DNA from: Phenylobacterium sp. J367
Lineage (GTDB): Bacteria > Pseudomonadota > Alphaproteobacteria > Caulobacterales > Caulobacteraceae
Assembly (NCBI RefSeq): GCF_024699985.1
Contig: NZ_JAJONA010000001.1
Span: 3,974,501-4,038,500, forward strand
Reading direction: 5' to 3'
DNA length: 64,000 nucleotides
Part shown: positions 21,250 through 30,107 of the stretch, piece after piece
Numbering within the stretch: the first letter of the stretch is position 1
Layout of the letters: each line of letters opens with the position of its first letter
Notes under the pieces: generated by a model
The model's input: the letters and a program-made list of their open reading frames with translations, nothing else
What the model was told of the DNA's origin: nothing
Databases searched by the model: none
Translations under genes and position numbers: made by a program

Positions 21250-21678
21250 TTGGAACAGCGCCTATCCCTGATCACCCTGGGCGTGGCCGACATGGCGCGG
21301 GCGCGCCGGTTCTACGAGAACGGGCTCGGCTGGACCGCGCAGACGGCCATGGACGAGGTCTGCTTCTATGAGCTCCGGCCTGGCTTCGGCCTCGCCCTCT
21401 TCCTGCGCCACGAACTGGAGAAGGACGCCAAGCGCCCGATCGACGGGACGTTTAGCGGGATCACCCTGGCCCTGAACGAGCGCTGCAAGGCCGACGTGGA
21501 CGCGACCTTCGCCCAAGCCGAGGCGGCGGGCGCCACGATCACCAAGCCACCCGAAGACGCGGCGTGGGGCGGGTATTCCGGCTACTTCAGCGATCCGGAC
21601 GGCCACACCTGGGAGGTGGCCTGGAACCCGCAGTGCGTGATCGGCGAAGACGGCTCCACAACCTTCGGCGCGGGCTAG
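21250..21678 (+). CDS. VOC-family (glyoxalase/dioxygenase fold) protein
   Basis: 142 aa. Paired beta-alpha-beta-beta-beta modules of the vicinal-oxygen-chelate fold: SLITLGVADMARARRFYENG at the start, then YSGYFSDPDGHTWEVAWNP near the end, with candidate metal ligands (Glu of VCFYELRPG, His/Glu of DGHTWEVA). This form is common in uncharacterised antibiotic-resistance-like VOC proteins; the substrate is unknown. The only start is a TTG at 21250 preceded by AGGGG with a 7-nt spacer. Its last four bases, CTAG at 21675-21678, also end the convergent aminotransferase gene. Confidence 0.85.
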   Translation: MEQRLSLITLGVADMARARRFYENGLGWTAQTAMDEVCFYELRPGFGLALFLRHELEKDAKRPIDGTFSGITLALNERCKADVDATFAQAEAAGATITKPPEDAAWGGYSGYFSDPDGHTWEVAWNPQCVIGEDGSTTFGAG

Positions 21679-22767
21679 GCCATCACTCGCCTGAGCGCCG
21701 CCTCGCAGGCGGCCAGCTCCTCGTCCTGGCCGACGCAGATGCGGTTCCAGTCGTCGTAGCCCTGGAAACCCCGACCGACCACGAGCACCCCCTCCCCGCG
21801 CATCCGCTCCACGAAGCGGGCGTTGGGCATGCCGGTCTTCACATAGATGAAGTTGGCCTGGGGATCGGGGGGCGTAGGCGAGACCGAGCCGTTCGGCCAT
21901 GGCCACCATCTGGCGGCGGCCGCGGATCAGACGAAGCCGCATCTCCTCCTGGAAGCCCAGGTCGAGATAGCTGGCGGTGGCGGCGGCGATACCCAGGCGG
22001 TTCATGCCGCCGCCGCTGACGCGCGGCCGCACCTTCGCGGCCATCGCGGCCGGCATGATGGCGTAGCCCACCCGCTGGCCCGCCAAGCCATGGAGCTTGG
22101 AGAAGGTCTTGCAGACGACGACGTTGGCCCGACCGCACCAGCTCGCCCGTGGTGTCGGCCGGATAGGCGTCGGTCATGTCGATGTAGGCCTCGTCGATGA
22201 ACACCGGCGCGGTCTTCGAGACGTCGAGGGCGAAGGCCTTCAGCTTCGCCGCGTCCACGACCGTGCTGGTCGGGTTGTTCGGATTGCAGATGTAGACGCC
22301 GCAGGTCGCCTTGCCGACCCGGGCGGCCATGGCGTCGAGGTCGTAGCGCATCTTCTCGTCGAAGGGCACGAAGGCGACCTTGCCCCCGCCCGGCGGCGGC
22401 GCGGTAGAGGGTCTCGAAGGTGGCCGGCGCGGTGATCAGCTCGCCGCCGTCCCGGGCGAAATACTCGCCGCAGGCCGCCAGGATCGGGCTGGAGCCGGCG
22501 CCGATCACCACCATGTCGGGGGTGACGCCCTGCCGCTCGGCGATGAGCTGGGCCAGCCGCTGGGTTTCCGGATGGGCGTAACGGCTGACGCGGGTGAGGC
22601 TGTCCTGCATGGCCTTCACCGCGGACGGGGCCGGGCCCCCAGGGGTTCTCGTTCAGCGACAGGTTGACCGGCTCGGCGGCCTTCGCCGCCGCGAAGCCCG
22701 GCGCGGCCGCCACCGCCGTCGCCGCCAGCCCGGCGACCTGCATCCACTCCCGACGGCTCACGGTCAT
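21675..22767 (-). CDS. Tat-exported HisC-like PLP aminotransferase, four frame breaks
   Basis: Class I/II PLP aminotransferase of the histidinol-phosphate type. It starts with a Tat signal (SRREWMQVAGLAATAVAAA). Then come SLNENPWGPGP, VIGAGSSPILAACGEYF, GVYICNPNNPTSTVVDA, FIDEAYIDM and the PLP-lysine region KTFSKLHGLAGQRVGYAI, so the active site looks complete. Breaks, all one extra base: 22627-22630, 22389-22391, 22128-22130, 21867-21872. Repaired length about 362 aa. The signal peptide means it acts outside the cytoplasm, so histidine biosynthesis is unlikely; the true substrate is unknown. It shares CTAG with the convergent VOC gene. Confidence 0.85.
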
Positions 22768-22907
22768 GGCGACATCCCCCGCTTGTGCTGACGAAACGAT
22801 GGCAGGCGGGGGGCGGCCGGTCAGCGCCCAGGCGTCCAGGGCACATCCCGCGGCGCCGGAACGCCCGCGGAAGCGTCAGCGCAGGCGCGGCGGCGCCCGC
22901 GATGGCG

Positions 22908-24263
22908 TCAGGGCCTGCCGGGCGGCGGGAAGCCCTGGCGCTCGCCGGCCAGCTTGTGGACCACGCCGCGGCGCATGACGAAGGTCGGGCGCTCCAGTTC
23001 GGTGACGTCGGCAAGCGGGCTCCTGGCCACCGCGATCAGGTCGGCGTCCTTGCCGGGCTCGAGGCTGCCGATGGCGTCGGCGCGCCCGAGTAGCTCGGCG
23101 GCGTCCACGGTAGCGGCCTTGATCGCCTGGGCGGGCGTCATCCCGACCTGGACCATCAGGGCGAACTCCTTGCCGTTGTCGCCGTGGCTGGAGACCCCGG
23201 AGTCGGTGCCGAACGCGATCTTCACGCCGGACGCGATGGCGCGCCGGTGGTTCTCCATCGCCGCCTTCGCCGCGATCTCGGCCTTCTCCAGCGTGGCGCG
23301 GCTCCGAGAGCCGGCGCGCGCCTGGGCGAGCGCCGCTTGGGGGGCCAGCATGGTGGGCACGAACCAGGCGCCGGTTTTCCTGAAAAGGGCGTCGGTCTCC
23401 TTCGTGCCGAAGGTCCCGTGCTCGATGGAGTCCACGCCGGCGTTGAGCGCGGCGATGATACCGTCGGTCCCGTGGGCATGGGCGGCGACCTTGCGGCCGA
23501 ACATGTGGGCGGTGTCGACGATGGCCTTCATCTCGTCGTCGAACATCTGGCGGCCGAGCCCGCCGGCGATGTTCGAGTTCACCCCGCCGGTGGCGGTGAA
23601 CTTGATCACGTCGGCGCCCTGGCCGATCTGGGCGCGGACCGCGCGGCGGCAGTCCTCGGGGCCGTTGCAGAGGTTGTCCGATTCACTCCGGACCGGGCCG
23701 GAGAGCATGCGGTTCAGGCTGTTCGACGGGTCGCCGTGGCCGGCGGTGATGCTGATCGGACGGCCGGCGGCCAGGATGGTCGGCCCGGCGATGAGGCCGT
23801 TGTTGATCCCGTCCCGGAGCGCGGTGACGCTGCGCGCGTCGCTGCCCAGGTCGCGGATGGTCGTGAAGCCGGCCTCCAGCGTGCGCCGGGCATTGTCGAG
23901 ACCGATGACGAAGTTGTCCTCGATGTCGCGGGTGTTGCCCTCCACCCGGGCGCGCAGCTTGTCATCGTCGCTGAAGATGTGGACGTGGCTGTCGATCAGG
24001 CCGGGCAGGACGAACTGGTCTTTCAGGTCGACGATGCGGGCTCCGGCCGCGCCGACGGCGGCGGGGTCCTGGAAGCCGGCGTGCACCGCCTCGACCTTGC
24101 CGGCGCGGATCACCAGGGTGGATGGGCCCGCCGGCGGCTGACCCGGCCTAGCCAGCAGGGCGCCGGCGTGTATGATGGTGGCGGGCGGAGGCGCCTGGGC
24201 GGCGGCCGACTGGGCCAGCATGAGCCCGATGGCGGCGACGGCCGCGGTGATCCTTGCACGCAT
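22908..24263 (-). CDS. exported amidohydrolase (Xaa-Pro/Xaa-Arg dipeptidase-like)
   Basis: 451 aa binuclear-metal amidohydrolase with a Sec signal (RARITAAVAAIGLMLAQSAA, then AQ). Metal ligands visible: VLPGLIDSHVHIF (His-x-His), ADVIKFTATGGV (carbamylated Lys), KVAAHAHGTDG and DSIEHGTFG (His), AFGTDSGVSSHG (Asp). This set matches the prolidase-like subgroup that includes Caulobacter Cc2672-type dipeptidases cleaving C-terminal Arg/Lys; specificity here is inferred. ATG 24263 is supported by GGGGGAG 7 nt upstream. Its neighbour is the Tat-exported aminotransferase 140 nt downstream. The gene is intact. Confidence 0.88.
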   Translation of the reverse strand: MRARITAAVAAIGLMLAQSAAAQAPPPATIIHAGALLARPGQPPAGPSTLVIRAGKVEAVHAGFQDPAAVGAAGARIVDLKDQFVLPGLIDSHVHIFSDDDKLRARVEGNTRDIEDNFVIGLDNARRTLEAGFTTIRDLGSDARSVTALRDGINNGLIAGPTILAAGRPISITAGHGDPSNSLNRMLSGPVRSESDNLCNGPEDCRRAVRAQIGQGADVIKFTATGGVNSNIAGGLGRQMFDDEMKAIVDTAHMFGRKVAAHAHGTDGIIAALNAGVDSIEHGTFGTKETDALFRKTGAWFVPTMLAPQAALAQARAGSRSRATLEKAEIAAKAAMENHRRAIASGVKIAFGTDSGVSSHGDNGKEFALMVQVGMTPAQAIKAATVDAAELLGRADAIGSLEPGKDADLIAVARSPLADVTELERPTFVMRRGVVHKLAGERQGFPPPGRP

Positions 24264-24330
24264 CGATGAACTCCCCCGTTCGGAAGGCACTGTAGCCGCC
24301 GGCCTTCCGAGGTCCAGCCGTCAGGCCCCG

Positions 24331-25014
24331 CTAGCCGGCGTGCGGTTCCAGGTGGCCGTCCTTCAGCGCGAACACCCGGTCCATGTGGCGGGCGAGTTCG
24401 AGGTTGTGTGTGGCCACCAGGGCGGCCCCCTGGCTGCGGGCCAGGGCGTAAAGGTTCTCGAACACCGCCGCCGAGGTCGTCGGATCGAGATTGCCGGTGG
24501 GCTCGTCGGCCAACAGCAGGCGCGGGCTGTTGGCGAGCGCCCGGGCGATGGCGACCCGCTGCTGCTCGCCGCCCGAGAGCTGAGCCGGCTGATGCTGGAC
24601 GCGCTCCTTCAGGCCGAGCTGTTCGAGCAGCTCCCGGGCCCGGGCCTGGGCCGGTCGGCGGCCCTTGCCGGCGATCATCTGCGGCAGGGCGACATTGTCG
24701 AGCGCCGAGAACTCCGGAAGCAGGTGGTGGAACTGGTAGACGAAGCCGATGGTCGCCAGCCGCACGCGGCTGCGCTGGCGGTCCGAGAGATCGGTGCAGT
24801 CCTGGCCCAGCACGGTGATCCGGCCGGCGTTGGGATGCTCCAGCAGGCCCGCGGCGTGGAGCAGCGAGGACTTGCCGGACCCCGAGGGGCCAATCAGGCC
24901 GACGATCTCCCCGGCCTGGAGGTCGAGGTCGACGCCTTTCAGCACGGTGAGGCCGCCGGCGGCGGTCTCGTAGGTGCGCTCGAGGCCGCGGATGGAGAGG
25001 ACCGTCTCACTCAT
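24331..25014 (-). CDS. lolD: lipoprotein-releasing ABC transporter ATP-binding protein LolD
   Basis: ATPase of the LolCDE complex that extracts lipoproteins from the inner membrane for transport to the outer membrane. 227 aa. Walker A GLIGPSGSGKSSLLHAAG, the LolD-type Q-loop GFVYQFHHLLPEFSALDNV, signature QLSGGEQQRVAIARAL, and Walker B LLLADEPTGNLD. The FHHLLPEF region is characteristic of LolD. Overlaps the lolC stop by 8 nt, so the two are translationally coupled. The gene is intact. Confidence 0.95.
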   Translation of the reverse strand: MSETVLSIRGLERTYETAAGGLTVLKGVDLDLQAGEIVGLIGPSGSGKSSLLHAAGLLEHPNAGRITVLGQDCTDLSDRQRSRVRLATIGFVYQFHHLLPEFSALDNVALPQMIAGKGRRPAQARARELLEQLGLKERVQHQPAQLSGGEQQRVAIARALANSPRLLLADEPTGNLDPTTSAAVFENLYALARSQGAALVATHNLELARHMDRVFALKDGHLEPHAG

Positions 25015-26299
25015 AACGGAGCGCCTCCACAGGATCGAGGCGCGAGGCCCGCCATGCCGGCGGCAGGGTGGCCAGGAAGCTCATGCCCAGCGCCCAGGAG
25101 GTGATCAGAGCCACCTCCGCCCAGTCGACCTTCGCCGGGATGCGGCTGAGGTAATAGACGTCGGAGGAGAATACCGCCTGCCCCGTCGCCCACTCCACGA
25201 ACTGCTGGATCGGACCGATGTAGAGGCAGAAGACGACCCCGATGGCGAGGCCGGCGACGGTGCCGAGCGCGCCGATGGCGGCGCCGGACATGAAGAAGAT
25301 CCGCAGGATCGAGCCCTGGCCCGCGCCCATGGTGCGCAGGATGGCGATGTCGCGACCCTTGTTCTTCACCAGCATGACCAGGCCCGAGATGATGTTCATG
25401 GCGGCGATGGCCACGAGCAGCATCAGGATCAGGCGCATGACGTTGCGCTCGACCTTCAGCGCGCCCCAGAACGAGCTGTCGCGCTGGGTCCAGTCGGCGA
25501 CCATGGCGAGCGGGCCGGCGGCCTTCTGGACGGCGGCCTTCATGCCGACCGCCTTGTCCGGATCGGCGACCTTGACCTCGATGACGTCGGCCGTGCCCTC
25601 CCGGGCGAAGAAGAGCTGGGCCTGCTCGAACGGCATGTAGATGTAGGCCTGGTCGTACTGGCTCATGCCGACCGTGAAGGTGGCGCCGACCGTGTAGGCC
25701 TTCTGCAGGGGCGTGCCGCCGAAAGCCGTGGCCCCGCCGGTGGGCGAGATCAGCGTCAGCACGTCGCCGGGCATGATTCTAGCGCCTGGGCCAGCCGGTC
25801 GCCGACGACGATGGTCTCGCCGCCGAACTCGCCCTGACCGAACTCGCGCAGCGAGCCGCGGGTGATGTTGCCGGAGACGATCTTCGTGGCCTGAAGATCG
25901 GCGGGCGCGATCCCGCGAACGATGGCGCCGGTGATCTGTGTCGGGCCCATGGCGATGGCCTGGGCCTCGATGATCGGGGCCGCCTGGACGACGCCGGGCA
26001 CCTTCACCACGCGGCGGACGGCGGCGTCGCGGGCGTCGCCGTCGAGCACCGGGCCGCTGACGAACACATGGCCATTGAAGCCGAGGATCCGGCCGAGCAG
26101 CTCCGAGCGGAAGCCGTTCATCACGCTCATGACGATGATCAGCGTGGCGACCGCCAGCATGATGCCGATGAAGGAGATCACCGAGATCAGCGCCACCCCG
26201 CCCTGGCTGCGCTTGGCGCGCAGGTAGCGGCCGGCGAGCATGCGCTCCCAGAGCCCGAACGGCGGGGCGCGGCCGCCCATGGGGGGTGGCGTCGGCCAT
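25007..26299 (-). CDS. lolC: lipoprotein-releasing system permease LolC/LolE type, two compensating frame breaks
   Basis: Permease partner of LolD. TM1 near VALISVISFIGIMLAVATL is followed by a large periplasmic domain (VFVSGPVLDGDARD to EGTADVIEVKVAD). Three C-terminal TM helices carry the FtsX core (MNIISGLVMLVKNKGRDIAI) and end with PAWRASRLDPVEALRYE. Two breaks are inferred: one extra C in 26281-26286 just after the ATG, and one missing base near 25777-25783 (repair gives AQALGIMPGDVL). They cancel overall. ATG 26299 is chosen because it shares TGATG with the proS stop; ATG 26280 would avoid the first break. Repaired length 430 aa. One LolC/E-like gene beside lolD is the usual alphaproteobacterial arrangement. 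Confidence 0.92.
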   Translation of the reverse strand: MADATPHGRPRPAVRALGAHARRPLPARQAQPGRGGADLGDLLHRHHAGGRHADHRHERDERLPLGAARPDPRLQWPCVRQRPGARRRRPRRRRPPRGEGARRRPGGPDHRGPGHRHGPDTDHRRHRSRDRARRSSGHEDRLRQHHPRLAARVRSGRVRRRDHRRRRPAGPGARIMPGDVLTLISPTGGATAFGGTPLQKAYTVGATFTVGMSQYDQAYIYMPFEQAQLFFAREGTADVIEVKVADPDKAVGMKAAVQKAAGPLAMVADWTQRDSSFWGALKVERNVMRLILMLLVAIAAMNIISGLVMLVKNKGRDIAILRTMGAGQGSILRIFFMSGAAIGALGTVAGLAIGVVFCLYIGPIQQFVEWATGQAVFSSDVYYLSRIPAKVDWAEVALITSWALGMSFLATLPPAWRASRLDPVEALRYE

Positions 26300-27618
26300 C
26301 AGGCGCAGATGACCTTCAGGGCCTGGTCGAGCGGCAGGGTCTGGCGCTCGCCGGTGGCGCGGCGCTTCACCTCCACCGTGCCGTCGGCGACGCCCTTCGG
26401 GCCGACGATGAGCTGCCAGGGGATGCCCACGAGGTCGAGGGAGGCGAACTTGGCGCCCGGACGGTCGTCGCGGTCGTCTAAGCAGGGTTCCTTGCCGCGG
26501 TCGGCGAGCGCCCGGTAGGCCTGCTCGGCCACCTCGTCCACGGCGCTGTCGCCGGGGCGCAGATTGACGACGGCGACGCCGAACGGGGCGACGGCCTCGG
26601 GCCAGATGATCCCGGCCTCGTCATGGCTGGCCTCGATGATCCCGCCCACCAGCCGCGAGACGCCGACGCCGTAGGAGCCCATGTGGACGACCACGTCCTT
26701 GCCGTCCGGCCCGGCGACCTTGGCGTTCATCGGCTTCGAGTACTTCTCGCCGAAGTAGAAAATGTGGCCGACCTCGATGCCGCGGGCGGTCATCCGCTTG
26801 TCCTCGGCGGCCTCGGACTCGAAGCGGGCCTGGTCGTGCATCTCGTCGGAGGCGGCGTAGAGCCTGGTGCGCTGCTCGACGAGCGGCTGGAGGTCGCCCT
26901 CCCAGTCGATGTCGGGCCCGGGCGCGCCCATCTCCACGAGGTCAGAGTGGGCCCAGACCTGACTCTCGCCGGTGTCGGCCAGGATGATGAATTCGTGGGA
27001 GAGGTCGCCGCCGATCGGGCCGGTGTCGGCCCGAACCGGGATCGCCTTCAGGCCGAGGCGGGCATAGATGTTCAGATAGGCCAGGAACATCCGGTTGTAG
27101 GAGCGCCTGGCCGCCTCGGCGTCGAGGTCGAAGGAATAGGCGTCCTTCATCAGGAACTCGCGGCCGCGCATGACCCCGAAGCGGGGCCGGCGCTCGTCGC
27201 GGAACTTCCACTGGATGTTGTAAAGATTCTTCGGCAAGTCCTTGTAGGACTTCACATAAGCCCGGAAGATATCGGTGACGACCTCCTCCGCCGTGGGGCC
27301 GTACAGCAGGTCCCGCTCATGGCGGTCCTTGATGCGCAGCATCTCCTCGCCGTAGGCGTCGTAGCGGCCGCTCTCGCGCCAGAGGTCGGCGAGCTGGAGC
27401 GTCGGCATCAGGATCTCGACGGCCCCGGCGCGGTCCATCTCCTCGCGGACCACCTGCTCGATCTTCTTCAGCACCTTCAGGCCGAGCGGCAGCCAGGCAT
27501 AGATGCCGGCGGCCTCCTGACGGATCAGGCCGGCGCGCAGCATGAGCTGGTGCGAGACGATCTGGGCGTCCGACGGCGCCTCGCGCAGGGTCGGCATGAA
27601 GTAACGCGAGAGGCGCAT
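26299..27618 (-). CDS. proS: prolyl-tRNA synthetase, short alphaproteobacterial form
   Basis: Class II aminoacyl-tRNA synthetase. 439 aa, without the editing (INS) domain of E. coli ProS (572 aa); this short form is standard in alphaproteobacteria. Motif 1 region MLRAGLIRQEAAGIYAWLPL, motif 2 WKFRDERRPRFGVMRGREFL, motif 3 GSYGVGVSRLVGGIIE. The C-terminal anticodon-binding domain begins about PFGVAVVNLRPGD. It starts 77 nt after the DUF1467 gene and overlaps lolC (TGATG). The gene is intact. Confidence 0.96.
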   Translation of the reverse strand: MRLSRYFMPTLREAPSDAQIVSHQLMLRAGLIRQEAAGIYAWLPLGLKVLKKIEQVVREEMDRAGAVEILMPTLQLADLWRESGRYDAYGEEMLRIKDRHERDLLYGPTAEEVVTDIFRAYVKSYKDLPKNLYNIQWKFRDERRPRFGVMRGREFLMKDAYSFDLDAEAARRSYNRMFLAYLNIYARLGLKAIPVRADTGPIGGDLSHEFIILADTGESQVWAHSDLVEMGAPGPDIDWEGDLQPLVEQRTRLYAASDEMHDQARFESEAAEDKRMTARGIEVGHIFYFGEKYSKPMNAKVAGPDGKDVVVHMGSYGVGVSRLVGGIIEASHDEAGIIWPEAVAPFGVAVVNLRPGDSAVDEVAEQAYRALADRGKEPCLDDRDDRPGAKFASLDLVGIPWQLIVGPKGVADGTVEVKRRATGERQTLPLDQALKVICA

Positions 27619-27694
27619 CGGTCTTATCGTTGTCCCTGAGGCGGCAGCGAGCGGCCCTGATAGCGTTCGCCCCCTCCCCTTGGCAACGGAGAGC

Positions 27695-27955
27695 TTAGTA
27701 ACCTGACGGCAGCGGCGGCAGCTTGATGATCTCGAAGTGGATGATCGCCCAGACCGCCAGCCAGACGACGGCCGAGATCCAGGTCGTGGTGATGAACTTC
27801 TGCTTGAGCTTCGGGTCGACCGGCGCGCCGGGGTCGCCGCCGTCGCCCTTGTCGATCCCGGCCTGGGCGTGGCTGACCACGCCCCACGGCAGGACGGCGA
27901 ACAGCACGGTCCACCAGATGGTGATGTAGATCGCGATCCCGGTCAGCGGACCCAT
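27695..27955 (-). CDS. DUF1467 small membrane protein
   Basis: 86 aa with two membrane segments (GIAIYITIWWTVLFAVLPWG and TTTWISAVVWLAVWAIIHFE) joined by a charged loop with DPKLKQKF. This matches DUF1467, a short alphaproteobacterial membrane family whose gene often sits between mce and proS. Function unknown. Its start shares TGATG with the mce stop. Confidence 0.85.
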   Translation of the reverse strand: MGPLTGIAIYITIWWTVLFAVLPWGVVSHAQAGIDKGDGGDPGAPVDPKLKQKFITTTWISAVVWLAVWAIIHFEIIKLPPLPSGY

Positions 27956-28377
27956 CAGTGGGCTCCCTTCGGTGACTCCATGAGTTCCACAAGCACGCCG
28001 CCCATGTTCTTCGGATGGACAAAGATCACCGGCGTGCCGTGCGCTCCGATGCGGGGCTGGCCGCCGTTGAGGACCATGGCGCCCTTGGCGACCATGTCAT
28101 CGCGGGCGGCGAGGATGTCCTCGACCTCGAAGCAGACATGGTGTTGCCCGCCCAGGGGGTTCTTTTCAAGGAAACCCTTCAGCGGCGAGGCGTCCCCATG
28201 GGGCTCGATCAGCTCCACCTGGCTGTTGGGCAGGTCGACGAAGCAGACCCAGACGCCCTGTTCGGGCATGGCGAACTTCTCGCCGATCTTCGTGGCGCCG
28301 AGGACGTCCCGGTAGAGCTTCACGGCCTCGTCGATGGACGGTGTGGCGACGCCGATGTGGTTCAGTCTTCCGATCAT
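27955..28377 (-). CDS. mce: methylmalonyl-CoA epimerase
   Basis: Interconverts (2R)- and (2S)-methylmalonyl-CoA in propionate metabolism. 140 aa VOC-fold protein. IGRLNHIGVATPSIDEAVKL supplies the first metal His, DLPNSQVELIEPHGD a Glu, GGQHHVCFEVEDI a His, and GVLVELMES the last Glu. ATG 28377 gives the family-standard N-terminus; upstream frame is shadow. It lies 47 nt after rnj and overlaps DUF1467 (TGATG). The gene is intact. Confidence 0.94.
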   Translation of the reverse strand: MIGRLNHIGVATPSIDEAVKLYRDVLGATKIGEKFAMPEQGVWVCFVDLPNSQVELIEPHGDASPLKGFLEKNPLGGQHHVCFEVEDILAARDDMVAKGAMVLNGGQPRIGAHGTPVIFVHPKNMGGVLVELMESPKGAH

Positions 28378-28424
28378 GGGCCGGATATACGCCGCGGCGG
28401 GCCTGGGCGCGAGATCACGTGGCG

Positions 28425-30107
28425 TCAGACACGAAGCACAGTGGTCTCGACGACTGGCCGGCGCCCCCAGATCCGCTGGCTGGCCTTCTTGACGGCGCGG
28501 GACATGGCGGTCTCGACGGCGTCGTCGAGGTCGCGGTCGTCGCGGCCGAGTCGGCCGAGGGCGTTCTCCGCCTCCTCGGAGAGGTCGTCGAGCACGTCCT
28601 CCAGGGGATAGTCCTCGTCGGTCGGCAGGCCCAGCGCCCGGACCTCGGGCCCGGCCAGCACCTTGCCCTTGCGGTCGAGCACCACGGAGACGGCCAGGAC
28701 GCCATTGTAGGCGGCGTGGCGCCGCTCCCGCAGCGCCTCGCCGTTCTCGGGCGTGAGCACGCCGGCGTCGACATAGAGGCGGCCTGCGTGAACCTCGTCG
28801 ATCACCTCGGCGCGGCCCGGCGCCAGGCGGACCATGTCGCCGTTGCGCGGCGCGATCTGCTGCGGCACCTGCAGGTCGCGCGCAAAGGCGGCGTGCTCCA
28901 TCAGGTGGCGGCGCTCGCCGTGGGTCGGCACCGCGATCTCGGGCCGCGCCCAGCGGTACATCTCGGCCAGCTCGTCGCGGCACGGGTGGCCGGAGACGTG
29001 GATGCCCGGATGGTCGCGCTCGGTGTAAAGCCGGACGCCCCGCTCCGTCAGCTTGTTCTGCAGGTTGCGGATCGGGATCTCGTTCCCGGGGATGACCCGC
29101 GAGGAGAACACGCAGGCGTCCCCCGCCCCGAGGTTCACATGCGGATGGGTGCCCTCGGCGATCCGCGACAGCGCCGCGCGCGGCTCACCCTGGCTGCCGG
29201 TGCAGAGGAAGAGGATCTTGTTGGGGGGATAGTGCTTGGCCTCGGTGTCGTCGAGGAAGGGCTGGACGTCCTCCATCAGGCCCACGGACTTCGCGGCCGC
29301 GGCCATGCGGTGCATCGAGCGCCCGACCAGGCAGACGCGGCGGCCGTTGGCCTCCGCGGCGCGGATCACGCTGTCCATCCGCGCCACGTTGGAGGCGAAG
29401 CAGGCGACGGCCACCTTGCCCTTCATCTGGCCGATCAGCGGGGTGAGCGTGTTGCGCACCTCGAGCTCGGAGCCCGCCACGCCGTCCACGAAGACGTTGG
29501 TGGAGTCGCAGACCATGGCCAGCACGCCCTCGTCGCCGAGCCGGCGGATGGCGTCCTCGTCGGTCGGCGCGCCGAGCAGCGGATCGGGGTCGATCTTCCA
29601 GTCGCCGGTGTGCAGCACGGTGCCCAGCGGCGTGCGGATGGCGATGCCGTTCGGCTCGGGGATCGAGTGCGTCAGGGTGATCAGGTCGAGCTTGAACGGA
29701 CCCAGCTCGATGGTGCCGCCCAGCGGCACGATGGTGATCGGGGCGGCCTCCACCAGGTCGGCCTCGCGCAGCTTCTCGCGCAGGACGAAGGCGGTGAAGG
29801 GCGTCGCGTAGATCGGCGCCTTGAGGCGCGGCCACAGGTGCGCGACCGCGCCGATGTGGTCCTCGTGGGCGTGGGTGACGACGATGCCCAGGATCCGGTC
29901 CGCATACTCCTCGATGAAGGCGGGGTCCGGCAGGATGACCTCGACGCCCGGCGTCGTCTGGTCGCCGAAGGTGACGCCCAGGTCGACGATCACCCACTTG
30001 CGGTCATGCGGCGGGCCGTAGCCGTAGAGATTGAAATTCATGCCGATCTCGTTCGACCCGCCGAGCGGCAGGAAGACGAGCTCGTCATGGCCTTTGGATT
30101 TGGCCAT
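28425..30107 (-). CDS. rnj: ribonuclease J
   Basis: Metallo-beta-lactamase/beta-CASP nuclease with 5'-3' exo- and endoribonuclease activity in mRNA and rRNA processing. 560 aa. The N-terminal segment is DELVFLPLGGSNEIGMN; zinc motif GIVVTHAHEDHIGAVAHLW; further ligands are in LHTGDWKID. The beta-CASP domain has FLCTGSQGEPRAALSRIAEG, then GIHVSGHPCRDELAEM and EIAVPTHGERRHLMEHAAF. The C-terminal domain is about residues 440-560. Alphaproteobacteria use RNase J alongside RNase E. Overlaps coaX by TGATG. The gene is intact. Confidence 0.95.
   Translation of the reverse strand: MAKSKGHDELVFLPLGGSNEIGMNFNLYGYGPPHDRKWVIVDLGVTFGDQTTPGVEVILPDPAFIEEYADRILGIVVTHAHEDHIGAVAHLWPRLKAPIYATPFTAFVLREKLREADLVEAAPITIVPLGGTIELGPFKLDLITLTHSIPEPNGIAIRTPLGTVLHTGDWKIDPDPLLGAPTDEDAIRRLGDEGVLAMVCDSTNVFVDGVAGSELEVRNTLTPLIGQMKGKVAVACFASNVARMDSVIRAAEANGRRVCLVGRSMHRMAAAAKSVGLMEDVQPFLDDTEAKHYPPNKILFLCTGSQGEPRAALSRIAEGTHPHVNLGAGDACVFSSRVIPGNEIPIRNLQNKLTERGVRLYTERDHPGIHVSGHPCRDELAEMYRWARPEIAVPTHGERRHLMEHAAFARDLQVPQQIAPRNGDMVRLAPGRAEVIDEVHAGRLYVDAGVLTPENGEALRERRHAAYNGVLAVSVVLDRKGKVLAGPEVRALGLPTDEDYPLEDVLDDLSEEAENALGRLGRDDRDLDDAVETAMSRAVKKASQRIWGRRPVVETTVLRV

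Noticed and set aside
21675..22767. HisC-like gene as a decaying pseudogene
   Set aside because: All four breaks are single extra bases in G/C runs, the repaired protein keeps every active-site segment, and essential neighbours show the same lesion type.
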